Assembly: GCA_031772625.1 (NCBI GenBank)
Contig: CM062813.1
Coordinates: 765,638,720 to 765,702,719, forward strand
Length of the DNA: 64,000 nt
Direction: 5' to 3'
From: Pinus tabuliformis
Lineage: Eukaryota; Streptophyta; Pinopsida; Pinales; Pinaceae
Shown here: positions 55,432-64,000 of the stretch, piece by piece
How positions within the stretch are numbered: the first letter of the stretch is position 1
Layout: every line of letters begins with the position of its first letter
Notes under the pieces: generated by a model
Databases searched by the model: none
Seen by the model: only the letters and a program-made list of their open reading frames with translations
What the model was told of the DNA's origin: nothing
Translations under genes and position numbers: made by a program

Positions 55432-58370
55432 AAACAAGTGTTGTCCTCAACGCTTGAGTAGTTATGGATGCTTCTTTATAAAATTCTCATCCTCCCATGT
55501 GGAATCTTCAGCGAATAAGTTCTTCCACTTGATGAGATACTAAAAAATTGATTGATTCCATAGCTGTCAAGTTCTTGTTTCTGTGACTGCTTCTGGTTCC
55601 AATATAATTTTTCCTTCCTTGTCAAGTTCTGGCAATATTGTTTGAACTGGGAGCTTGTCGCCTATAACCTTCTTTAAACATGAAACATGGAAAATTGGGT
55701 GCACTCGAGAAGCTACAAGAAGCTCCAATTTGTATGCCATAGTACCAATCTTTTGCAACACCTTGTACGGACCATAATACTTTGGTGATAATTTATTATC
55801 CTTCTTAGCTTGCTTGAGGGACATTTGTTTATATGGTTGTAGCCATAGGAATACCCAATCACCTACATCAAAACTTCTTTCACTGCGATGTTGATCTGCC
55901 TGTTGTTTCATTCTATTCTGCGCCAACACGAGGTTATCCTTTAAGAGTTGGAGGACTTGTTGTTGATGCTCGATGTGATGTTCCACTGCTTGAACCTTAG
56001 AATTTTCTCTTAAATATGATGTGATGGATGGTGGCTGATATCCATAAAATGCCATAAATGGGGTCATTTTTGTTGCTGTATGGAAGGAAGTGTTATACCA
56101 CCATTCAGCTAGAGGCAACCATTTGACCCATTGTGTCTATTTATCAGATACAAAGCAACGAAGATATCCTTCCAAACATTTGTTTACTATCTTAGTTTGC
56201 CCATCAGATTGAGGATGATAAGATGAGCTATGAGCTAACTGAGTACCGAGACAAGAAAATAATTATGTCCAAAAATTTCCAGTGAAAATGGGATCTCTGT
56301 CACTTACAATAATCTTTGGGTTTCCATGTAGCTTTTGAATTGTTTCCATAAATGCAGTAGAAACTGTACTGGCTTTAAATGGATGTGATAATGCACAAAA
56401 GTGTGCATACTTGGTAAGTCTGTCAACTACCACCATGATGACACTCTTTCCCTCAAACTTGGGTAAACCTGTGATAAAATCCATTGAAACCTCCTCCCAA
56501 TGTTGGCTTGGAATGGATAAAGGTTGTAATAGACCTGGGGTCTTAATTGTTTCAACTTTATTTTGTTGGCAAACCAAACATTCTGCCAAAAACTTTTGAA
56601 TATCCAATTTAAGGCCATCCCAAAAAAAATCCTTCTTAACCCTGTGGTAAGTTTTTAAAAATCCTGAGTGCCCTCCTAAGGGAGAAGTGTGCAATTCCAT
56701 AAGAATCTTTTGTTTGAGTTGGGAATTCTTACAGAGGTATAAGCGATCTTTGTACCATAATAAATCATTTTGCTAGCTAAATGTATCAGATGTACTAGAA
56801 TCTTGTTGTAACTTTCGAATAAGTGCCCACACTTCTTCATCATTCTTCCATTCCTCCCTTGCTTTGTTTATCCAATCTGGTTGGATAATAGAAATGGTGC
56901 ACAAAAATGCTTCCACATCCTCATCCTTTCTTGAGAGTGCATCTGCCACCACATTTTGCTTCCCTTTTTTGTAGATGATTTCAAAGTCATAACCCAACAT
57001 CTTTGTGACCCACTTTTGTTGCTCTTCAGAGGATAATCTTTGTTCTAAAAAGTATTTAAGGCTATCATGATCCGTTTTTACCTTGAAGTGTCTTCCCATT
57101 AGGTAGGGTCGCCATTTCTTAAGTGCATGTAGTATTGCCAACATTTCCTTCTCATAAATAGCTTTGTGTAAAAAATTTCCCTTGATTGGACGACTTTCAA
57201 AAGCAATGGGTCTTTCATCTTGCATTAAAACAACACCAATTCCATTTCCTGAAGCATCACATTCCACAATAAAGGTTTTTGTGAAGTCCGATGTAGCTAA
57301 GACCGGTGCTTGGCACATTGCCTCTTTAAGATGTTTGAAGGCCTTTGTTGCTTCTGGAGTCCATGAAAATGCATCTTTCTTCAATAATGTTGTTAGAGGT
57401 GCTACTATTCTCCCATAATTCTTAACAAATTTGCGATAATACCCTGTCAACCCGAGAAATCCTCGCAAATGCTTTATGGATGTGGGGATTTTCCATTCCT
57501 TAATGGCTTTAATTTTGCTAGGGTCTACCTTAACTCCTTCATGAGATACAATATGACCTAGATATTCCACCTCTTGTACTCCAAAGAAACATTTGGATTT
57601 TTTTGCATATAATTGTTTCTCCTCCAATAGTTGTAGCACCCTGTCAACATGTTCAACATGATCCTTCCAAGACTTGTTGTAGATTAGTATATCATCAAAA
57701 AATACTAACACAAATTTTCTAAGGAAGGGTTTGAAAATGGAATTCATCAAACCTTGAAATGTATAAGGTGCATTGGTAAGGCCAAAAGGCATGACCAAAA
57801 ATTCATAATGACCCTCATGAGTTCTAAATGTTGTTTTTGGAATGTCTTCAGTCTTCATTCTGATTTGATGATATCCTTAACGAAGATCCAACTTGGTGAA
57901 GTAAATTGATCCATGCAATTCATCCAGTAATTCATCAATGACAGGAATGGGAAACTTATCTTTAATAGTGAGCTTGTTGAGCTCCCTATAATCCGGACAC
58001 ATGTGCCATGATCCATCCTTCTTGTGCACCAATACTACTGGAGCAGAGAAAGAACTTTGACTAGGTTGAATTATACCAGCCTCTAGCATTTCTGCAACCA
58101 TACGTTCAATTTCACTCTTTTGGGCATAGGGATATCTGTACGGCCTGATGTTTGGAGGAACACTTCCTGGAATCAGATGAATAGCATGATCATGATCACG
58201 AATAGGTGGGAAACCTTTGGGAGTCTCAAATACCTTGGAATGATTGTCCAAGACTTTTTGGAGATCTAGAGAAATAGATGATTTTGATGTGGAAACATCT
58301 AGCGAACATAATTGTGCAATTACACCTCTTTGTTCCTTTTTTAGAAGCTTTGTCATACCGTTAGAGCTGA
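55432..58370 (-). pseudogene. Pol of chromovirus B: RT, RNase H, integrase, chromodomain
   Basis: One reverse frame from 58356 to 55567 reads through stops near 57875, 56771, 56263 and 56135. [22 protein letters not shown], a stop inside LDLRSGYHQ (TCA to TAA), [13 protein letters not shown] and the catalytic FFDD intact. RNase [15 protein letters not shown] and [14 protein letters not shown]. Integrase: MELHTSPLGGHSGFLKTYHR zinc region with CLVCQQNK, VSMDFITGLP (first Asp kept, 56479-56481), VSDRDPIF, but DGQTK instead of DGQTE (Lys at 56191-56193). The C-terminal domain (GDWVFLWLQPYKQMSL) and chromodomain (YLIKWKNL, EDSTWEDENFI) follow. It lacks the catalytic Glu even apart from the stops. 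Confidence 0.92.
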
Positions 58371-59927
58371 TTATCTTTCCGGTTTCCCTGCAATACCCCT
58401 TAATTCAACTTCCTTTCCTTCCGCAGAAAATTTCATGAAAAGTTCTTGAAAATTAAAAGCTATTGTACCCAAGGATTGTAGCCATTGGACTCCTAGTACA
58501 ACATCAGCACCTCCCATTGGAATGGAAAGCATTGGGCTAGTCAATACATATTCTCCCATGGATAGCTTGATATTATGGCACTTTCCAGAGCAATTTATTG
58601 TTTCTCCATTTGCAACCATCACTTGACACTCTGGTGCTGGATATAGGAAGCAATTCAATTCTTTTGCTACCTTACAATGAATAAAATTGTGGGTACTTCC
58701 TGAATCAATCAACACTATTACCTTTTTCTTCTTGATTTGTCCTTCTATCTTGATGGTTTGAGGAGTGGTAATTCCAGCCAATGCATTACAAGATATGGTC
58801 GGATTCATTTCTTCTTTATCTAGGCTTTGTTCCTGGAGTATATCCTCTTCTTTTGACCTTTCTTGCTCATTTTCTTCTTCCTCTTCACAATCTATGTAGA
58901 ATAATTTCTTCTCAGCACACTTATGACCTTTAGTGTATTTGCTATCACAACTGTAACAAAGCCCTTTTGCTCTTTTTTCTTCCAATTGTTGTGGTTTCAA
59001 CCTTATAGGTTGTGGAAGACTAGGCCAACAACACTTCCATCTTTATAGTTGTGAGTGGTATGCTTCCTGGTTGCCATAATTTTGCTTTCCATTTTTCTTG
59101 CTAACCTGAATGCCTTCTCTAATGAATCAGGTTCCAAAAGGCGAACATCATGTTGGATATTATCCTTTAAAGTCCCTATGAACACATCAATCCTATGTTC
59201 CTCTGGAATATTTTTTACCCTTATGTTCAATTTTTGGAACTCCTCAATGTGCTCCATTATTGAACCCTTTTGTTTGAGACTTATCAATTGGCTAAAAAAA
59301 TGTTGCCTTTTGTATCCTCATAATGTGCTGTCAATTCTTCCGTAAAAATTGCCCAAGTGATAATTTGTTTACGAGAGAAAAGCCATTGATACCATACAAA
59401 CTGATTTGGTTCCAAATATAAAGTTGCAATACGTATCTTTTGTGTGTTTTGCACATTATTGAGATCGAAAAATTGCTCCATCTGTAATATCCATGTTGCG
59501 GGATCCTTGCCATCAAACTTCCTCATATCGATTTTTGGAATATGGTGGGTCTTGATTCAACATTAGAGTCTATGAAATCATGATTAACATTTCTTTTGTT
59601 CGCATCATGAGTTTCCTTTACTACCATTTCACCATTAGTAAGTATTTCATATGGAAAATTTGTCAAATTTGTCTTCAAATCTGCCTTCAAATCTATCTTC
59701 AAATCATCCATCTTAGCTTCCACGCCATTCATCTTAGCTTCCACGCCCTTTATCTTAGATTCCACGCCATTTATCTTAGCTTCTGTTAGCTTTTGTGAGA
59801 GTGACATTTGTTGGACTTGGTCTTGTAATTTTGATATATCATGTAGCATTTCTTCCTCTTCTTCATGAGTCATGCTAGAGCTTTCAAGTTGCTTACTAAG
59901 TGTTTGCATTTTCTTTCCTCGGGGCAT
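58371..59927 (-). pseudogene. Gag-protease of chromovirus B (frameshifted)
   Basis: The start at 59927 gives MPRGKKMQTLSKQLESSSMT, as in element A. The heptad region has only three to four E-A-K-M type units against about eight in A. Frames change near 59525, 59285 and 59000. The capsid-like part (WILQMEQFFDLNNVQ, HIEEFQKLNIRVKNIPEEHR), knuckle CYSCDSKYTKGHKC (complete here), protease LIDSGSTHNFI (DSG at 58698-58706 intact) and MGGADVVLGVQWLQSLG are readable. A 1-nt change near 58380 separates it from pol. Comparison with A shows that gag, protease and pol were once one frame. Confidence 0.9.
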
Positions 59928-60590
59928 CAGTTACCGATAATAATGCTCTACTATGCCCTTTGAATTCCTTCAAAATAATTTTTCAAACCAAGCTTAAGCA
60001 ACAATTTAAAAAAATCTACACACCTTTTTTCACTTTGTAGGAGCTCAATATTGCCTCTGATGTATCTCTGTAATTTCGGATCATCCAGTTCTGAAATTGG
60101 GACCTACAGTATCCCTATGTGTCCTCTTTCCAATGCTACCACTCTGATCCAAATTGGATTCTCCAAGGAAGAGTTATGCCAAATCTCCCATAGTGACCTG
60201 ATTATAGACTAGTTCAGTAGAGCGAAATTGTACGACGTGTCACGTGTCCATGTTTCAACCTTTGGCTTCGAAAAAATATATAAGAAACTACAGTCCATCT
60301 TCTTTCTGTACCTTCTTACGTAATTTCAATCCGATACTCAGAGAGAAAGTTATGACGATTTTCCCCAGGTCACCTTTTTGGAATGTAATTTAGGAGTCTG
60401 CAAAAAGACCAACTTCCTCAGATCATATCTCCGCCAATATAGCACAAAAAGATATGAAATTCAAACCCGAGGTTCAGTGCGATTTCGTCTCAAATGGGTT
60501 TTTTTTTCGCTTCTGAAACATCGCAGAAAAAAAGTTATAGCGAAAATGCCACGATGACCTATTTGGAGCAGTGAAACCCTAGAATCCAAA
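59928..60590 (-). other. Leader of chromovirus B
   Basis: Non-coding. It carries the same three AGGTCAY-type repeats as the leader of A (reverse strand, near 60560, 60365 and 60190). Confidence 0.6.
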
Positions 60591-60602
60591 GCTCTGATAC
60601 CA
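60591..60602 (-). other. Primer-binding site of chromovirus B
   Basis: Reverse-strand TGGTATCAGAGC, 2 nt from the LTR end, is a perfect 12-nt complement to plant initiator Met tRNA. Confidence 0.9.
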
Positions 60603-60604
60603 AA

Positions 60605-60937
60605 TGTTATGAAACCAGCTCACAAAAAGATAGAAAAGATAAATCAACGCCTTAGAATTTAGCCTCTTCGAGGGGGAAACCTCCTTTACATTACACAAAT
60701 GAATGATTATTATATGATTCAAATGACAAAACCTCCTTTCTATATATAGGAGTCTAAGGAGTCACAATATAACCCAGCCGACCTAACAATAATAATATAA
60801 AGGCACAAAAATAACAATAGAGGGATTCTATGGGGCATAGTAATAACAATATGGGGAAAATAGGGGCACAACAATATTAATAAGGGATACAACTACAATA
60901 ATAATGGGGTAATCACTAGTTTCATAGGGACCTAACA
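60605..60937 (-). repeat. 5' LTR of chromovirus B
   Basis: 333 bp, about 95% identical by eye to 55086-55417. Confidence 0.92.
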
Positions 60938-62946
60938 TGAACCGTATCATAGTAACCCCTCATCTCATGTTTACCCCAGGTAAGCTAGTGAAAGTGGGTA
61001 GGTGTGATAGGAGGTAACATTACAGGGTGGTATCAGAGAGGACTCCGCTCTCTTTGGGTGGTGTATGGTTTCCATTATCCTTGTGTGATATCTAATACCA
61101 CAGGGTGGTATCAGAGCATGGTTCAACACTTGGACTAGATGGGCTAGATGCATGTTGTTGTGCACGCATTGTCATGGTTAAGGTTGTCATGCATGAGGTC
61201 ATAATGATGCAATTAGTATGTTATGAGGTTGACATTTTGTCGAGATAGAGTGGGAGATGCAGATCATTAGAGCAAGGTTGCAACAATAGACTTTGAGGTA
61301 AGAGCAGATCGTCACACAGGTATTGTATGTTTGGCATGTAGGTATGTTGGTTAAGGATTGTTATATGCATTAGGTTGTGTACATGTTTGTTAGTCTATGG
61401 TTGTTGAGGTTACATGTATGATAGATGTTAGTTAATTAGTGTGATCATATGTACCTATGTCGATTAGTCATGAAGGATAGTAACTTGTTGTTATATGCAT
61501 TGCAGTCATATGCCTAATGATTACGGTCGTTGTTGTTGAGGTATTGATGTTATTATGTTTTGTGCTAATTTGGATTGACCTATGCAGATGATTATGGCTA
61601 TGATATTCATGTATGAGTTAAGATATTGTGATATTATGTCATACTAATTTACACTGACTGTGCAAATGTGATTGTTATGCATGAATAGAAATTGTTTTTG
61701 AGTCTATGATGTGAACATGTTAGCTAGTTACTATTATGGATATCATGACCTTATTTATGTTTTAGTTGATGTGTTGTGAAGTTATATCGTGCTAAACTAG
61801 ATTGATTATGCAGACAAGATAACCTCCCTTGAGATACAATAAGGTATGAGTTTTCTTATGTCAGTTATTTGGTGTTTGAATGTTCGATTATGTCATCTAT
61901 TTGGTGTTTGAGTGTTGGGTGTCTATTATGTTGTCTATTTGTTGGTTGAATGTTTGACTAGTTGCATGATATGAGTTTGTATCTATAAGATTGCATGAAG
62001 GAATGATCTTGTTTGAGATGTTTGCACTAACACATATGTGCGGAGAACAATTGATATGTACCTGAGTGTAAGTAGGTGATAGTTGTAGCATTATGTATTA
62101 TGACTGATGAATGTGAGTTGATTGGTTATTAAGGCATGGTTGTTAGACTTGGTAAAGGTTGATTTCAAATTAAGAGATATGATGTCTTGATCTTTGGAAC
62201 ATATGGATGACATGTGTGTTTAGTTATAAGGCAACGTGCTTGGCACAAGAAGGTAAGATAAATGGTATATTGTTATATTTATTTATACATTGACAGTTAT
62301 GTGTTTATGGCAGTATGATACATGGAAGTGCATGGCAAAGAGACTGCCATGAATTCTTGGAGAAGGCTCAAGTTGAGCTTTCCTTCGAAAGTATTGGGAA
62401 GCCATGGAGATTTAGTCATGGTGTTTGTTGCTAGTCTTTTGCTTTTGGTCTTTTGCGATTTTTTGTGCTTTATTGCGGCTTTGTTTATGTCTAGTGTATG
62501 GCCATACCATTTTGTTTGTGGTGTCGAATTGTTATTGGTTTTCATGGGTTTCTTCTTTGTCGCTTTTTGTTCTAACCTTTTATGTTTTGAGGGTTTGGTT
62601 GGGGAAAGAGGAAATTTAGTGGAGGTGAGGAAGAGATGATTGAAGTCCAACATGTAATATAAGACCCGGATGAAGCCTAGTGCATGTAGAAGGGCAGCTG
62701 AAGGCAAGAGTATGACAACCGATTTGATTGGTGGGGTCCATTGGGGTAAATGGATGGTGGCAAGACATTCATGAGAAAGGTAACATGAAAGGTGAGGTAA
62801 AGGGATTTGAGATGTTAAATGCCTTGGCTATGTTGGGAACTATTGTTCTCAATGTTCTGCATGTGTTGCATGAATAAAGGTAGTTCCCTTAACCTTGACC
62901 TTATGATATCTGGTGATTATATTGTGACTATGATTATGATGATGTC

Positions 62947-62949
<3 letters not shown>

Positions 62950-62984
<35 letters not shown>
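62950..62984. repeat. (CA)n microsatellite in family D, second unit
   Basis: About 17 CA units between GATGATGTCTATA and TCAGAGATCATGC. The first unit has (TA)n at the same place. Confidence 0.95.
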
Positions 62985-62985
<1 letters not shown>

Positions 62986-63294
62986 CAGAGATCATGCTTG
63001 TGGAGGAATGATTTCTTATACAGGTGAATGGCATGAAGATGTTCTTGGTTTATGAGGAATCAAGTGGGAAGAGTAGCCCTCATAGATCTATGAGATCAGT
63101 TTCATGTGGATGTGAATTGATATTATGTGATTATACTATGTCTATGTTTATGTTATGGGCATGTAATATTGAGGGATACATCAGCAGAATGAAAGCAATA
63201 TGATCTGCAACATGCTGGGACAATCATGATAAGACACTAGAAGCAAGGTTGTTTGGTAAGGACAATGTGATCTTAGGATGTGCAGTACCGGTGT

Positions 63295-64000
63295 TGTGTA
63301 CATGTAGAATATGAAGTAATGTGTACATATGATGTTGTGTGCATGTTGCAAATATGATGTCATGTGCATGTTGCAAATATGACGGTGTGCATGTTGCAAA
63401 TATGATGGTGTGCATGTTGCATATATAGTGTTGTGTGCATGATTGCATTACATTGCTAGGTACCAATGGTGCTAAGTACGTGTCGTATATGCAGTGCTAT
63501 GTACAGATGGTGCTATGTATATGTTGTGAATGTGGTGATGTGTACATTTGGTGCACTGCACATGTTGTATATGCAATGTTATGTACATATGGTGAAGTGT
63601 ACAGGTTGTACATGCGGTGTTGTGTACATATGAATGGTGTGCATGATTGTACATGTGGTGTTGCGTGCATGTGGTGTTATGTACATGTGGCGTTGCATGT
63701 GTGTGGTGTTGTGTACATTTTGTGCAGATGGTGCTATGTACCCGTCGTACGAATGGTGTTGTGTACATATTGTGTAGGTGGTGTGATGTACATGTGGTGT
63801 TATGCACACGTTGTGTAGGTGGTGCCGTGTACGTGTGGTGTTGTGTACACATTATGCAGGTGGCACTGTGTATAGGTGGTACTGTGTACATATTGTACAT
63901 GTGGTATTATGTATATGTCGTACATGTTGTGTTGTGTCTATCTGGTATGGTGTTATGGGTATTGTGCAGATGTTGTATCGCAACATGTGTATTCATGATA
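63295..64000. repeat. GTGTACATGTGGTGTT-type minisatellite, second unit
   Basis: Same degenerate array as 48350-48970, in register over most of its length, with an additional ATGTTGCAAATATGATGGTGTGC repetition near 63340-63415. ORFs here are artefacts of the repeat. Confidence 0.88.

Larger units (their letters stand above)
55086..60937 (-). mobile_element. Ty3/gypsy chromovirus B (near full length, reverse strand)
   Basis: LTRs 55086-55417 and 60605-60937 are flanked by the exact target duplication TGAAC (55081-55085, 60938-60942). 5852 bp with primer-binding site, leader, gag, protease, RT, RNase H, integrase, chromodomain and polypurine tract in chromovirus order. It is the same family as element A (LTRs, leader and proteins match), but it is uninterrupted and retains RT, protease and the first integrase Asp. 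About 17 LTR differences by eye, so similar in age to A. Gag has three frame changes. Pol stays in one frame with about five stop codons. Confidence 0.93.
53288..61024 (+). repeat. Family-D LTR, second copy, interrupted by chromovirus B
   Basis: LTR parts are 53288-55085 and 60943-61024. After removing B and one 5-bp duplication the length is about 1880 bp. Starts TGTAACAAACC, ends TAACATTACA, followed by GGGTGGTATCAGAG. It resembles 44132-46002 throughout with scattered substitutions and small gaps. Confidence 0.8.
42826..64000 (+). mobile_element. Tandem array of family-D LTR retrotransposons (non-coding, LARD-like)
   Basis: Order on the forward strand: partial internal (42826-44131), LTR (44132-46002), complete internal (46003-53287), LTR (53288-61024), partial internal to the window end. 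49727-53287 repeats 42826-44131 and 61025-64000 repeats 46003-49000. After subtracting the inserted elements (50373-52643 and B) the period is about 6.9 kb. LTR (~1.87 kb), primer-binding site and polypurine tract are present, but neither internal copy shows gag, protease, RT or integrase. That fits a large retrotransposon derivative moved by another element's proteins. No target duplication separates the units, so they share LTRs. Confidence 0.8.
61025..64000 (+). repeat. Family-D internal region, third occurrence (5' part, runs off the window)
   Basis: Parallel to 46003-49000 almost throughout: two primer-like motifs (61028 and 61105), the non-coding TG-rich region, the hydrophobic ORF (62322-62639), a microsatellite (62950-62984, CA instead of TA) and the GTGTACATGTGG minisatellite (63295-64000). 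No retrotransposon protein motif seen. Confidence 0.78.

Noticed and set aside
47322-62639. A 101-105-codon hydrophobic ORF open in both family-D units, possibly a small membrane protein
   Set aside because: Comparing the copies codon by codon gave far more amino-acid-changing than silent differences, so it behaves like neutral sequence. Kept only as a doubtful feature.
63472-63900. Reverse ORF of 142 codons and neighbours
   Set aside because: Same minisatellite artefact in the second array unit.

Overview
The window looks like a piece of a large, repeat-filled plant nuclear genome. The features that suggest this are Ty3/gypsy and Ty1/copia LTR retrotransposons with initiator-Met-tRNA-type primer sites, two kinds of LINE, long AT microsatellites and stacked nested insertions. 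I saw no intact host gene, tRNA, rRNA or CRISPR. The layout and protein flavour fit a gymnosperm-like genome, but that is an inference and not a species call.

Positions 1-13024. The 3' end of an LTR retrotransposon (coding tail, polypurine tract, LTR 564-1346) is followed by AT-rich spacer with hairpins, a candidate reverse-strand LTR edge near 5460 and a perfect 125-bp tandem duplication (5886-6135). Next come a broken reverse-strand ORF behind a TATA-like site (7446-8233) and a reverse-strand L1-type LINE (8494-11733) whose reverse transcriptase is deleted. Positions 13025-19335 hold a 5'-truncated gypsy element (C, reverse strand): one LTR, an unusual long ORF downstream of pol, then integrase and RNase H. 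A direct repeat of about 160 bp flanks it. Positions 19504-24860 hold an unknown coding remnant, a forward LINE RT remnant with a (TCATT)n tail, several 140-205 bp tandem duplications, a cluster of hairpins and a long compound microsatellite.

Positions 24864-42815 form a four-level nest. A degenerate copia element (G; LTR 24864-25789, RT remnant about 42546-42815) appears to contain a reverse solo LTR of family D (27703-41918). That LTR contains a gypsy chromovirus (A, 28515-40849), and A contains a copia element (E, 32755-39232). E and A have exact 5-bp target duplications, and the D solo LTR has an imperfect one.

Positions 42826-64000 are a tandem array of family D, a non-coding large-LTR retrotransposon of LARD type: partial internal, LTR (44132-46002), internal, LTR (53288-61024), partial internal running off the window. 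The middle internal region carries a 2.27-kb unidentified insertion (50373-52643). The second LTR carries a reverse-strand chromovirus (B, 55086-60937) of the same family as A.

No element in view looks able to move by itself. All pol frames carry stops or frameshifts, and several catalytic residues are changed. The window therefore records successive insertions and decay. All boundaries and identity estimates were made by eye.
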